Assembly: GCA_910577235.1 (NCBI GenBank)
Contig: CAJTMX010000001.1
Coordinates: 124,001 to 188,000 of the forward strand
Direction of reading: 5' to 3'
Source: an uncultured Acetatifactor sp.
GTDB lineage: Bacteria > Bacillota > Clostridia > Lachnospirales > Lachnospiraceae
DNA: 64,000 bases
A program made the translations under genes and the position numbers. This document shows, piece after piece, positions 1-9,188 of this stretch (its first letter is position 1; every line of letters begins with the position of its first letter). The notes beneath the pieces were generated by a model that worked only from the letters and a program-made list of their open reading frames with translations, searched no databases and was not told where the DNA came from.

Positions 1-297
1 TTGATCCGTAAGAAGGGAAAGCTGCCCTGTGAGACAGTGGAGAGAACCTATGATCTGGAGTATGGCCAGGCTACCATTGAGATGCACAAAGACAGCATTA
101 AGCCCGGTCAGAGGGTTCTGGTTGTGGACGATCTGATCGCAACAGGAGGCACCACCGAGGCTATGATCAAGCTGATCGAGAGTCTGGGCGGAGAAGTGGT
201 TGCCGTTGTGGTGCTGATGGAGCTGGCCGGATTAAAGGGCCGGGAGCGGATAGCGGATTACAGGCTGGAGGCAGCCATAGTCTATCCGGGAAAATAG
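1..297 (+). CDS. apt: Adenine phosphoribosyltransferase, C-terminal part (5' end outside window)
   Basis: Purine salvage enzyme that makes AMP from adenine and PRPP in the cytoplasm. Only the last 98 codons are visible; the TTG at base 1 is an internal codon, not the start. The visible part has the type I PRTase PRPP-binding loop VVDDLIATGGT near residues 41-51, and the preceding GKLPCETVERTYDLEYG segment fits Apt rather than other PRTases. Full-length Apt is about 170-180 residues, so roughly the first 75-80 are missing. It lies 83 bp upstream of rel in the same direction, an apt-rel order common in Firmicutes that links nucleotide salvage with (p)ppGpp metabolism. Family assignment is secure; start and promoter cannot be judged. 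Confidence 0.93.
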   Translation: MIRKKGKLPCETVERTYDLEYGQATIEMHKDSIKPGQRVLVVDDLIATGGTTEAMIKLIESLGGEVVAVVVLMELAGLKGRERIADYRLEAAIVYPGK

Positions 298-380
298 AGA
301 TATACTGGGGATAGATACATATTCCTGCCGGGCATTGGGGGGCCTGTGGGTTTAGAGGTTACAGAAAGGCAAGAGACGTT

Positions 381-2690
381 ATGAAGGATGAAAAAGATGT
401 GATATTCGACGACGAAGACAGAGTCGGTCAGATAACGGAATTTACATCTCCTGAGCAGCTGTATCAGGATCTGATTTCCTGCGTCAAAAAATACCACCCC
501 AGCGACGACATCTCCATGATCGAGAGAGCCTACAATATTGCCAGCGAGGCCCATAAGGACCAGCGGCGTAAGTCGGGCGAGCCTTATATCATCCATCCGC
601 TGAATGTGGCTATCATTCTGGCGGAGCTGGAACTGGATAAGGAGACCATCGTGGCGGGTATTCTTCATGATGTGGTGGAAGACACCATTATGACGGAAGA
701 AGATCTGATCCGGGAATTTGGCGAAGATGTGGCGCTTTTGGTGGACGGTGTGACCAAGCTGGAGAAGATTCCGCTGACAGGCACGGATGATCCCACGGAC
801 ACCAAGCTGGAGATGCAGGCGGAGAATTTGCGGAAGATGTTTCTGGCCATGGCCAAGGATATCCGGGTCATTATGATCAAACTGGCGGACCGCCTGCACA
901 ATATGCGTACATTAAAATACCAGAAACCGGAGAGCCAGGTCCGCATTGCCAGAGAGACCAGGGAGATATATTCTCCCATTGCCCAAAGGCTGGGTATTTC
1001 CAAGATCAAGATCGAGTTGGATGATCTGTCCATGAAGTATCTGGAGCCGGAAGTGTATTACGATCTGGTGGATAAGATCGCCGTGCGAAAGAGCGTGCGG
1101 GAGAAGTATATCCAGAGCATTGTGGACGAGGTGCGGGGATATATCGAGGCGCAGGGTATACGCGCCCATGTAGACGGCCGCATCAAACATTTTTTCAGCA
1201 TTTATAAAAAGATGAAAAACCAGAACAAGACATTGGATCAGATATATGATCTGTTCGCGGTGCGGGTTATTGTGGATACGCTGAAGGACTGCTATGCGGT
1301 TTTGGGTTTGGTCCACGAGCGCTATACGCCCATTCCCGGACGGTTTAAGGATTATATTGCCATGCCCAAAGCCAATATGTACCAGTCCCTGCACACTACA
1401 TTGATCGGTACCAACGGGCAGCCCTTTGAGGTGCAGATCCGCACTTTTGAGATGCATAAGGCAGCGGAGTATGGTATCGCGGCCCACTGGAAATACAAGG
1501 AGGCATCCGACGGCAAAAAGGTGGAAGGGCAGGAGGAGGAAAAGCTGGTATGGCTGCGGCAGATTCTGGAGTGGCAGCGGGATATGTCGGACAACCGGGA
1601 GTTCATGAATCTGTTAAAGAGCGACCTGGATCTGTTTTCAGATAATGTGTACTGTTTTACGCCCACCGGAGAGGTTAAAAATCTGCCTGCGGGTTCCACG
1701 CCCATTGATTTTGCCTACAATATCCATTCGGCGGTTGGCAATAAGATGGTGGGAGCCAGGGTGAACGGCAGGCTGGTGACGATTGACTATGTGATCAAGA
1801 ACGGCGACCGGATCGAGATCATTACCTCACAGAATTCCAAGGGGCCCAGCCGGGACTGGCTGAATGTGGTCAAGAGTACCCAGGCCAAGAATAAGATCAA
1901 TCAGTGGTTCAAAAATGAGTTAAAGGAAGACAATATAGTCAAGGGTAAGGAACTGCTGGCAGCTTACTGCAAGGCTAAGGGTATCAATATATCCGATCTG
2001 ATAAAAAATACCTATATGGAGGCCATTATGCGCAAGTACGGTTTCCATGACTGGGATTCCGTGCTGGCGGCCATCGGCCACGGCGCCCTGAAAGAGGGAC
2101 AGATCATCAATAAGATGCAGGAGCTCTATGACAGGGATCATAAGAAACAGATGAGCAACGAGGAGGTTCTGCAGACCATCGTGGAAAACGGCGCGATGGT
2201 GATGCGTCCCGGCAGCGGCCGCTCCAAGAGCGGTATCGTGGTTAAGGGGATCGCGGATCTGTCTGTGCGTTTTTCCAAGTGCTGTTCTCCGGTGCCGGGC
2301 GATGAGATCGTGGGTTTTGTGACCAGAGGCAGAGGGATATCCATACACCGGACGGACTGCGTGAACATGCTGAGTCTGCCGGAGATGGAGCGGGCCAGAC
2401 TTATCGATGCGGAGTGGCAGACCGGCGAGGGGGACGGAGCGGAAGAGGGCAAGTATATGGCGGAGATCCGTATTTTTGCCAACAACCGCAACGGTCTGCT
2501 GGCGGATATCTCCAAGGCGCTGACGGAGAGAAACATAGATATTCTGTCAATGAACACCAAGACGAACAAACAGGGGCTGGCAACTTTGCAGACGGCCTTT
2601 GAGATCTCCGGCAGAGAGGAATTGAACCGGATCATAGACAAGATACGCAATATAGAGAGCGTTATCGATATAGAAAGGACGACGGGCTGA
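381..2690 (+). CDS. rel: Bifunctional (p)ppGpp synthetase/hydrolase Rel
   Basis: Makes and degrades the stringent-response alarmone (p)ppGpp in the cytoplasm, associated with ribosomes. The 769-residue protein has the usual long-RSH order: HD hydrolase domain (about 45-200, with HDVVEDT and LADRLHNMRTL), synthetase domain (about 240-360, with GRFKDYIAMPK and YQSLHTT), TGS domain (about 405-470), a Cys-rich zinc-finger region (CCSPVPGDE, about 630-665) and a C-terminal ACT domain (about 690-765). The intact HD motif and the RFKD form of the synthetase motif both point to a bifunctional Rel rather than a synthetase-only RelA. Length is normal. The stop codon overlaps the start of the next gene as TGATG, so the two are probably translationally coupled. 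Confidence 0.96.
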   Translation: MKDEKDVIFDDEDRVGQITEFTSPEQLYQDLISCVKKYHPSDDISMIERAYNIASEAHKDQRRKSGEPYIIHPLNVAIILAELELDKETIVAGILHDVVEDTIMTEEDLIREFGEDVALLVDGVTKLEKIPLTGTDDPTDTKLEMQAENLRKMFLAMAKDIRVIMIKLADRLHNMRTLKYQKPESQVRIARETREIYSPIAQRLGISKIKIELDDLSMKYLEPEVYYDLVDKIAVRKSVREKYIQSIVDEVRGYIEAQGIRAHVDGRIKHFFSIYKKMKNQNKTLDQIYDLFAVRVIVDTLKDCYAVLGLVHERYTPIPGRFKDYIAMPKANMYQSLHTTLIGTNGQPFEVQIRTFEMHKAAEYGIAAHWKYKEASDGKKVEGQEEEKLVWLRQILEWQRDMSDNREFMNLLKSDLDLFSDNVYCFTPTGEVKNLPAGSTPIDFAYNIHSAVGNKMVGARVNGRLVTIDYVIKNGDRIEIITSQNSKGPSRDWLNVVKSTQAKNKINQWFKNELKEDNIVKGKELLAAYCKAKGINISDLIKNTYMEAIMRKYGFHDWDSVLAAIGHGALKEGQIINKMQELYDRDHKKQMSNEEVLQTIVENGAMVMRPGSGRSKSGIVVKGIADLSVRFSKCCSPVPGDEIVGFVTRGRGISIHRTDCVNMLSLPEMERARLIDAEWQTGEGDGAEEGKYMAEIRIFANNRNGLLADISKALTERNIDILSMNTKTNKQGLATLQTAFEISGREELNRIIDKIRNIESVIDIERTTG

Positions 2691-3322
2691 TGGCTGAGAC
2701 AAAGATCGGAAGGATGGTGCTGGGTTCCTGCCAGACCAACTGCTATTTTATTTACAGGGATGAAGGAAAGAGGGCCATCGTGGTGGACCCGGCGAACCAG
2801 GGGGCTAAGATTTATGACGCCTTGCAGAGAAACGGCATCACCGTGGAGGCTATCTTGCTGACCCACGGGCATTTTGACCATATATGGGGGACGAAAGAAC
2901 TGCGGGAGATGGCAGGGGTTAAACTGTACGCGCTGGACGCGGAGAAGGAATTGTGTGAGGACTCCCACAACAATGTGTCGGATATGGCGGGCAGGCCCTA
3001 TACGGTGACGCCGGATGAGTTTTTGAGGGACGGTCAGGAGCTGACGCTGGCGGGGATACATTTTCAGGTCATTGCCACGCCCGGTCATACCATTGGCAGT
3101 TGCTGTTATTATTTTCCCCAGGCCGGCTTTTTGGTCAGCGGGGATACATTGTTTGCCGAGTCGGTGGGCAGAACGGATTTCCCCACCGGCAGTATGAGCA
3201 GCATCGTGCGCTCCATAAAGGAAAAGCTCTACACATTGCCCGGCGAGACCGAGGTGTATCCGGGGCATGGAGACAGCACCACCATTGAACATGAGATGCG
3301 GTATAATCCGTTTACAGTGTAA
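2690..3322 (+). CDS. MBL-fold hydrolase, glyoxalase II-like
   Basis: Cytoplasmic metallo-beta-lactamase-fold hydrolase of the small (210 aa) glyoxalase-II-like group that commonly follows rel in Clostridia. Visible metal ligands are THGHFDH (about residues 63-69), GHTIGS (near 129-134), SGDTLF (around 152) and a terminal GHGDSTT (about 196-202), so the binuclear metal site appears complete. It lacks the extra C-terminal substrate-binding domain of true glyoxalase II, so the exact thioester or other substrate is not known. The ATG overlaps the rel stop (TGATG), with the end of rel supplying the ribosome binding site. Family is confident; substrate is not. Confidence 0.88.
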   Translation: MAETKIGRMVLGSCQTNCYFIYRDEGKRAIVVDPANQGAKIYDALQRNGITVEAILLTHGHFDHIWGTKELREMAGVKLYALDAEKELCEDSHNNVSDMAGRPYTVTPDEFLRDGQELTLAGIHFQVIATPGHTIGSCCYYFPQAGFLVSGDTLFAESVGRTDFPTGSMSSIVRSIKEKLYTLPGETEVYPGHGDSTTIEHEMRYNPFTV

Positions 3323-3405
3323 GAAGTGCAATCTCCGGACCGGGATTCTTCCGCCGGAGACGGTACTGGGAGGACGGATGCGGAACTTTAAATAGGAGAG
3401 ATAGA

Positions 3406-4866
3406 ATGCTGGCTGTCAGACTGAACCGTGAGAACTACGAATACGATATCCAGGCGCTGCTTAAGTCCTTTTATCCCGAACAGCCTCTGCGTATCATCAC
3501 GCCCGTCAGCCGGGAGCAGGAGATACGGGAGGGTGAGCAGGAGTGGAGCGTCCAAATTGAGGAACCGAAGGCACATATGCTGTTGGACGGGCGAGAGATT
3601 ACATGGCGGCACGAAGAAAAGGAGGGAGCGTTTAAGGATTGTTTTAAACGCTTTTTTTATAGAACGCTGGCGGAGCTCACAGGCAGGGAACTGCCGTGGG
3701 GGAATCTGACGGGTATCCGCCCCACCAAGATTGCCTACTCCATGCTGGAGGAGGGGAAGGAAGACGGGGAGATCATCCACTGGCTGCGGCAGACCCATTA
3801 TGTGAGCCGGGAGAAAAGTGAACTGAGTATTGATATTGCCCGCCGGGAGAGGCGGCTTTTGTCCAAAATACACTATCAGGGAGGATACAGCCTGTATATA
3901 GGCATACCTTTCTGTCCCAGTACCTGTCTGTACTGTTCCTTTACCTCTTACCCCATAGCGGCTTACCGGGAGAGGGTGGAGCGCTACATAGACTGTGTGA
4001 TACGGGAGCTTGAGTATGTTTCCCAGGCCTGTCAGGATAAAATTCTGGATACTGTATATATCGGTGGGGGAACCCCTACCACTTTGGAGCCGGAGCAGTT
4101 GGACCGGCTGCTGGGCAGCATAAGGTCGCTGTTTGATTTCTCCACGGTACAGGAGTTTACGGTCGAGGCGGGCCGGGCGGACAGTATCACCAGGGACAAG
4201 TTGGAAGTGCTGCGGTGTTATGGCGTAGGCCGGATTTCCGTAAACCCTCAGACCATGAAACAGGAGACATTAGATATCATCGGGCGTAGGGCTACGGTGG
4301 AGCAGGTGGTGGATGCCTTTGGATTAGCCAGAGAGGTGGGCTTTGACAATATCAATATGGATCTGATATTGGGACTTCCCGGGGAGGACGAGGCGGATGT
4401 GCGTCGCACCATAGACCGGGTGGTAAATCTGTCCCCGGACTCTCTGACCGTGCATTCCCTGGCGATCAAGCGTGCCTCCCGTCTAAACCAGTGGATACAG
4501 GAGCATGGTATAGGGACGCTGCGCAATACGGATGAGACCATGAAGATCGCGGCGGCGGGAGCGGCGGCCCTCAACATGCATCCTTATTATCTCTACCGGC
4601 AGAAAAACATGTCCGGGAATTTTGAGAATGTGGGCTATGCAAGGGAAGGTAAATACGGGCTTTACAATATTTTGATCATGGAGGAGAAACAGACCATTAT
4701 TGCCTGTGGCGCAGGCAGCATATCAAAACAGGTTTACCCCGACGGGCGTATTGAGCGCTGCGAGAATATGAAGGATGTGATCCTCTATATGGAGAACATC
4801 GAAGAGATGGTTGAACGCAAACGTAAGTTGCTAACAGATTTTAATGGGAACCCCGGTACGGAATGA
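3406..4866 (+). CDS. hemZ: Oxygen-independent coproporphyrinogen III oxidase-like HemZ
   Basis: Radical-SAM enzyme of the HemN/HemZ family, expected to act on coproporphyrinogen III in haem or tetrapyrrole synthesis without oxygen. The 486-residue protein has an N-terminal region of about 160 residues typical of HemZ, then the [4Fe-4S]-binding CxxxCxxC motif CPSTCLYC with Cys170, Cys174 and Cys177, the glycine-rich GGGTPTT segment, and a HemN-like C-terminal region. The start ATG is preceded by AGGAG. In Lachnospiraceae, hemZ often sits between rel and hisS, exactly as here, although many such hosts lack a full haem pathway, so the in vivo substrate is an inference. A strong terminator follows at once. 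Confidence 0.92.
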   Translation: MLAVRLNRENYEYDIQALLKSFYPEQPLRIITPVSREQEIREGEQEWSVQIEEPKAHMLLDGREITWRHEEKEGAFKDCFKRFFYRTLAELTGRELPWGNLTGIRPTKIAYSMLEEGKEDGEIIHWLRQTHYVSREKSELSIDIARRERRLLSKIHYQGGYSLYIGIPFCPSTCLYCSFTSYPIAAYRERVERYIDCVIRELEYVSQACQDKILDTVYIGGGTPTTLEPEQLDRLLGSIRSLFDFSTVQEFTVEAGRADSITRDKLEVLRCYGVGRISVNPQTMKQETLDIIGRRATVEQVVDAFGLAREVGFDNINMDLILGLPGEDEADVRRTIDRVVNLSPDSLTVHSLAIKRASRLNQWIQEHGIGTLRNTDETMKIAAAGAAALNMHPYYLYRQKNMSGNFENVGYAREGKYGLYNILIMEEKQTIIACGAGSISKQVYPDGRIERCENMKDVILYMENIEEMVERKRKLLTDFNGNPGTE

Positions 4867-4901
4867 TTCACATACAATGTAGAAATCGAATGCTTTGTCT
4901 T

Positions 4902-4943
4902 AAAGGATAATCTTGTCTTAGCCAGAGGGATTATCCTTTTCTA
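4902..4943 (+). terminator. Rho-independent terminator after hemZ
   Basis: Perfect 11-bp stem (AAAGGATAATC at 4902-4912 with its complement at 4929-4939) around a 16-nt loop, followed by a short T-rich tail. It lies 36 bp past the hemZ stop and should end the rel-MBL-hemZ transcript. Confidence 0.85.
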
Positions 4944-4947
4944 TTAT

Positions 4948-5103
4948 ATACAGATCTGTCATTCGGAGAGGTATGAGATCACTGCATTTGTGTTTGGTTT
5001 GATACAAAAAAGTGTTGTAAAGGGACTAGATTATTATAAAGTAGAGAACACGGAAAATAAAGAAATTCAATCGTATTTAGAAAACATTTCTTTAAATATA
5101 TGA
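4948..5103 (+). pseudogene. Possible remnant of a TetR-type regulator C-terminus
   Basis: One open frame without a start codon reads about 50 residues and ends at TGA 5101-5103. It contains ITAFVFGLIQKSVVKGLDYY, which resembles the last helices of TetR-family ligand-binding domains. It is AT-rich compared with hemZ and hisS and has no Shine-Dalgarno site, so if real it is a decayed gene end. The identification is a weak guess from residue pattern only; chance open frame is the alternative. Confidence 0.22.
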
Positions 5104-5286
5104 GTAAGTATTGCAATTTTAACCAACAGGAAAGGGAACAAACATGACGTAGAGGATGCTCCGGAGTATTCGGCAAACGGGCACAGTTTTCCTAATGACA
5201 GCTGTTTCTTGTCTGTATGAAAGACATTATAGATGAATTATAATATGTCGTGAAAAAAGGGATAAAAGAATATGTGGAATTGAGTG

Positions 5287-5315
5287 TTGACATTAAGGTA
5301 CAAAACTTTTAAGAT
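5287..5315 (+). promoter_or_regulatory. Sigma-A type promoter for hisS-aspS
   Basis: TTGACA (5287-5292), 17-bp spacer, TAAGAT (5310-5315), about 60 bp before the chosen hisS start. The rest of the 5104-5374 gap is AT-rich and shows no gene. No T-box consensus (AGGGTGG...ACCGCG) is visible, so tRNA-sensing control of hisS is not supported here. Confidence 0.6.
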
Positions 5316-5374
5316 TATATGAGATAAATCAACATAAAACAGAGGATATGAAGATCAGAAATCAGGAGGAATAT

Positions 5375-6637
5375 ATGGCGCTAAATAAAAAGCCGGTACA
5401 CGGCATGAGAGATATTTTACCGGAGGAGATGGAGATCAGGGAGTACGTTCAGAGTGTGATCCGGGACACATACCGGCAGTTTGGATTTACTACCATAGAG
5501 ACTCCCTGTATGGAGAGCATCGCCAACCTGACCAGCAAACAGGGCGGCGACAACGAAAAATTGATCTTTAAGGTGCTGAAAAGAGGGGAAAAGCTGAATG
5601 TGGCCCAGGCCGCAACGGAAGAAGATGTGGTGGATTTCGGTATGCGCTACGATCTGACGGTACCGCTGGTGCGGTACTATGCGTGCAATGCCGCCAATCT
5701 GCCGTCCCCTTTTAAGGCCCTGCAGATGGGCAGCGTGTGGCGGGCCGACAGACCCCAGAAGGGGCGTTACCGCCAGTTTATGCAGTGTGATATCGATATA
5801 TTTGGGGAACCCAGCAATCTGGCCGAGATCGAATTGATCCTGGCCACCACCACCACACTGGGAAAGCTGGGATTTAAGGGTTTTGAGATCCGCATAAACG
5901 ACAGACAGATATTGAAGGCTATGGCTGCATACAGCGGATTTGCCCAGGATGCTTACGACAGCGTATTTATCACGCTGGATAAGATGGATAAGATCGGTCT
6001 TGACGGCGTGGAGGCGGAACTGCTGGAGAAAGGTTTTGATAAAAACTGTGTGGACAAGTACCTGACGCTGTATCAGGAACTGGCACGGCAGGAGGACGGA
6101 GTGGCCTATCTGGCGGATACTCTGAAAGACGTGCTGGAGCCTGAGGTGTCCGAGGGATTACAGGAGATCATCTCCAGTGTCAACGCCACTAAAACGGCAG
6201 ATTTTAAGCTGGTGTTCGACGCTACGCTGGTGCGGGGAATGTCTTATTATACGGGGACGATCTATGAGATCTCCATGCCTCAGTTCGGCGCGGCCTGCGG
6301 AGGCGGCGGCAGATATGACAGGATGGTGGGTAAATTCACAGGGCAGGATGTTCCCGCCTGCGGTTTTTCCATCGGATTTGAGCGGATCATTCTGCTGCTG
6401 ATGGAAAATGGTTTTAAGGTGCCCGGACAGCCTAAGAAGATGGCTTATCTGGTCGAGAAGGGCGTGGGCGGACAGACGCTGTGCGAGATCATAGCTAAGG
6501 CCCAGGCGGCCCGCCGGGAGGGCAGTCAGGTGCTGGTGGCCCGAATGAACAAGAACAAGAAGTTTCAGAAAGAGCAGCTTACGGCAGAGGGATATGAGGA
6601 ATTTGTGGAGTTCTACCGGGAAACGCTTAAAAATTGA
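5375..6637 (+). CDS. hisS: Histidyl-tRNA synthetase
   Basis: Charges tRNA-His with histidine in the cytoplasm. Class II synthetase with the KPVHGMRDILPEE N-terminus typical of HisRS, motif 2 region (about residues 105-120, QMGSVWRADRPQKGRYRQF), the HisA-like signature LVRGMSYYTGTIYE (about 284-297) and motif 3 CGFSIGFERI (about 333-342), then an anticodon-binding domain. An ATG 27 bp upstream (5348) is in frame, but AGGAGG sits 5 nt before the ATG at 5375, and the product then begins MALNKKPVHGM as in other HisRS, so 5375 is chosen. About 420 residues, normal length. Probably co-transcribed with aspS. Confidence 0.95.
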   Translation: MALNKKPVHGMRDILPEEMEIREYVQSVIRDTYRQFGFTTIETPCMESIANLTSKQGGDNEKLIFKVLKRGEKLNVAQAATEEDVVDFGMRYDLTVPLVRYYACNAANLPSPFKALQMGSVWRADRPQKGRYRQFMQCDIDIFGEPSNLAEIELILATTTTLGKLGFKGFEIRINDRQILKAMAAYSGFAQDAYDSVFITLDKMDKIGLDGVEAELLEKGFDKNCVDKYLTLYQELARQEDGVAYLADTLKDVLEPEVSEGLQEIISSVNATKTADFKLVFDATLVRGMSYYTGTIYEISMPQFGAACGGGGRYDRMVGKFTGQDVPACGFSIGFERIILLLMENGFKVPGQPKKMAYLVEKGVGGQTLCEIIAKAQAARREGSQVLVARMNKNKKFQKEQLTAEGYEEFVEFYRETLKN

Positions 6638-6794
6638 CGTTTTGTAGGTAAAATAAGAATGAATCTTATATGGCTGACTTAAATTGTGTTCAATTTTGTC
6701 GGGCAAACTTCTGACGGGCAAGAAGAAAAAAGGAATTATTAACTCAATTGGTTAAACAAGGACGGCCCCAAGGGCGGAAATCGAGGAATGTACA

Positions 6795-8600
6795 ATGGCA
6801 GAGTCAATGAAAGGGTTAAAGAGAACTTACAGATGCGGAGAGCTTAACACGGCTAATGTGGGTGAGGAAGTCACCGTCATGGGCTGGGTGCAGAAACAGC
6901 GTAACAAGGGCGGTATCATATTTGTGGACCTGCGGGACCGGGCGGGTATCTTACAGGTGATCTTTGAGGAGAGCGATTGCGGCGCGGAGAATTTTGCCAA
7001 GGCAGAAAAGCTGCGCAGCGAGTTTGTGGTAGCCGTGGTGGGCAAGGTGGAAAAGCGCAGCGGCGCGGTGAATGAGAACCTTGCCACAGGCGAGATTGAG
7101 GTGCGGGCCGCGCAGGTGCGCATCCTGGCGGAGGCGGAGACGCCGCCCTTTCCCATTGAGGCAGATTCCAAGACCAAGGAGGAGTTGCGTCTGAAATACC
7201 GTTACCTGGATCTGCGCAGGCCGGATCTGCAGCGCAATCTGATGCTGCGCAGCAGGATTGCCACCACGATACGGGCATTCCTCAGCCGGGAGGGTTTTCT
7301 GGAGATCGAGACGCCTATACTGAATAAGTCCACGCCGGAGGGAGCCAGGGACTATCTGGTGCCCAGCCGGGTACATCCGGGCAATTTTTATGCGCTGCCC
7401 CAGTCTCCCCAGATATTTAAGCAGCTGCTGATGTGCTCCGGGTATGACAGGTATTTCCAGATTGCAAAATGCTTTCGGGATGAGGACCTGCGGGCCGACA
7501 GGCAGCCGGAGTTTACCCAGGTGGATCTGGAGATGTCCTTTGTGGATGTGGATGATGTGATAGACGCCACCGAGCGCATGGTGGCGGAAGTGTGCCGTGA
7601 GGCCATCGGATTGGAGGTGGCGCTGCCCATTCGTCGTATGACCTGGGACGAGGCCATGAACCGCTATGGCTCCGACAAGCCGGATACCCGTTTCGGCATG
7701 GAGCTTACAGATGTGTCTGAGTCGGTAAAGGACTGCGGTTTCGGAGTATTTACCGGAGCGCTGGAGTCCGGCGGCAGCGTGAGAGGTATCAATGTGAAAG
7801 GCCAGGCGGAGATGCCCCGAAAAAAGATCGACGCGCTGGTGGAGTTTGCCAAGGGATACGGGGCCAAAGGGCTGGCCTATCTGTCCGTGATGCCGGATGG
7901 CAGTTATAAGTCTTCCTTTGCCAAGTTTATGACACCGGAACAGCTGGCGGGCCTAGTGGCGGCGATGAAGGGTGAGCCGGGGGATCTGCTGCTGTTTGCG
8001 GCGGACCGCCTCAAGACCGTGTGGGCCGTGCTGGGAGCGCTGCGCTGTGAGGTGGCCAGACAGTTGGAGCTGGTGGACAACGACAAGTTTAACTTCCTGT
8101 GGGTGACGGAGTTCCCGCAGTTTGAGTGGAGCGATGAGGAAGAGCGTTTCGTGGCCATGCACCATCCTTTCACCATGCCTATGGAAGAAGATCTGGATGG
8201 ACTGGAGTCCGATCCCGGCAGTGTGCGGGCCAAGGCATATGACATTGTATTAAACGGTGTGGAGCTGGGAGGCGGGAGCGTGCGTATCTTCCAGAGCGAC
8301 GTGCAGGAGCGTATGTTCAGGGCACTTGGCTTTACGGATGAACAGGCTCATGAGCAGTTCGGATTTTTGCTGGACGCGTTCAAGTACGGCGTGCCCCCTC
8401 ATGCAGGACTGGCCATCGGTCTGGATCGTTTTGTGATGCTGCTGGTAAAAGCGGAGAGTATCCGGGAAGTGATCGCGTTCCCCAAGGTAAAGGACGCCTC
8501 CTGTCTGATGTCCGAGGCACCGAACACAGTGGATGAAAAGCAGCTGGAGGAGTTGTGCCTGGCGGTAAAACTGCCGGAGCAGGATTGTGCTAAAAATTAG
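6795..8600 (+). CDS. aspS: Aspartyl-tRNA synthetase
   Basis: Charges tRNA-Asp in the cytoplasm. The 601-residue protein has the bacterial AspRS layout: N-terminal OB-fold anticodon domain (about 1-110), class II catalytic core with motif 1/2 regions (LPQSPQIFKQLLMCSGYDRY and RDEDLRADRQPEFTQ), the bacterial GAD insertion (about 290-420), and motif 3 HAGLAIGLDRFVMLL (about 536-550). The hisS-aspS pair is usual in Firmicutes. The 157-bp gap between the two genes shows no T-box or terminator, so an operon is likely. Whether it is discriminating or also charges tRNA-Asn cannot be told from sequence alone. Confidence 0.95.
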   Translation: MAESMKGLKRTYRCGELNTANVGEEVTVMGWVQKQRNKGGIIFVDLRDRAGILQVIFEESDCGAENFAKAEKLRSEFVVAVVGKVEKRSGAVNENLATGEIEVRAAQVRILAEAETPPFPIEADSKTKEELRLKYRYLDLRRPDLQRNLMLRSRIATTIRAFLSREGFLEIETPILNKSTPEGARDYLVPSRVHPGNFYALPQSPQIFKQLLMCSGYDRYFQIAKCFRDEDLRADRQPEFTQVDLEMSFVDVDDVIDATERMVAEVCREAIGLEVALPIRRMTWDEAMNRYGSDKPDTRFGMELTDVSESVKDCGFGVFTGALESGGSVRGINVKGQAEMPRKKIDALVEFAKGYGAKGLAYLSVMPDGSYKSSFAKFMTPEQLAGLVAAMKGEPGDLLLFAADRLKTVWAVLGALRCEVARQLELVDNDKFNFLWVTEFPQFEWSDEEERFVAMHHPFTMPMEEDLDGLESDPGSVRAKAYDIVLNGVELGGGSVRIFQSDVQERMFRALGFTDEQAHEQFGFLLDAFKYGVPPHAGLAIGLDRFVMLLVKAESIREVIAFPKVKDASCLMSEAPNTVDEKQLEELCLAVKLPEQDCAKN

Positions 8601-8618
8601 AGTGTGTACTGTAAATGT

Positions 8619-8662
8619 GGGGAGTTGCTAATGATAGGTTGCAACTCCCTATGTGATATTTT
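8619..8662 (+). terminator. Terminator after aspS
   Basis: Perfect stem GGGAGTTGC (8620-8628) with GCAACTCCC (8641-8649) around a 12-nt loop; a modest T-rich stretch (ATATTTTTG) lies about 8 nt downstream. Likely end of the hisS-aspS operon, though the tail is not ideal. Confidence 0.6.
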
Positions 8663-8742
8663 TGCGGGCAACATGCCAAGCATCATGTTTACAGGGATGT
8701 CTGTAAGTATTCCAATCGCCAAAGACAGGGAGGTAGAAGATA

Positions 8743-9159
8743 ATGCGAAATTCGGAGGAAACCATCGGAAAAATGATTGACAAGGCGGGCAACGCCTTTT
8801 TATCCTATGTTGACGGAGACGGCTTTCCCATAACCAAAGCGATGTTAAAACCCAGAGAGAGAAACGGGATCAGAGAGATATGGTTTTCCACAAATACGTC
8901 TTCAAACAAGGTGAAATGCTTTCGAGCCAATGAAAAGGCAAGTGTTTATTTTATTGACAAGCGTTTTTTCAGAGGTGTGAGTCTGGTGGGCACAGTGGAA
9001 GTGCTGGAGACCCCCGAGGCAAAAGAACGGATATGGAAAGTGGGAGATACTATGTATTATAAAGAGGGTGTGACAGACCCTGACTATTGCGTACTTAAGT
9101 TTACGGCGGTAAAGGGGAGATATTACAGCAATTTCAAGTCGGAAGATTTTGAGATATAA
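8743..9159 (+). CDS. Pyridoxamine 5'-phosphate oxidase-family (FMN-binding split-barrel) protein
   Basis: 138-residue split beta-barrel protein of the PNPOx-like/general stress protein 26 type. Visible family features: an early AGNAFLSYVDGDGFPITKAM strand pair, IREIWFSTNTSSNKVKCFR and the VYFIDKRFFRGVSLVGTVEVL segment that normally lines the flavin site. These proteins usually bind FMN, F420 or haem; the ligand here is not evident. It is too short and too divergent to be the vitamin B6 enzyme PdxH. ATG follows GGGAGG. The next gene starts 29 bp downstream, so the two small genes may share a transcript. Confidence 0.8.
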   Translation: MRNSEETIGKMIDKAGNAFLSYVDGDGFPITKAMLKPRERNGIREIWFSTNTSSNKVKCFRANEKASVYFIDKRFFRGVSLVGTVEVLETPEAKERIWKVGDTMYYKEGVTDPDYCVLKFTAVKGRYYSNFKSEDFEI

Positions 9160-9188
9160 GCAGCCGGAATATCGGGAGAACGTAAAAA

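Noticed and set aside
2138..3331. 397-codon - strand frame across rel and the MBL gene
   Set aside because: Both genes on the + strand are well supported by motifs; the reverse frame has a composition typical of complement shadows.
4979..5176. - strand 65-codon frame after hemZ
   Set aside because: No SD and no motif; the + strand remnant is equally weak, so neither is called as a gene.
5105..6794. T-box riboswitch before hisS or aspS
   Set aside because: Leaders lack the conserved T-box antiterminator sequence and specifier-loop context; only a normal promoter is visible.
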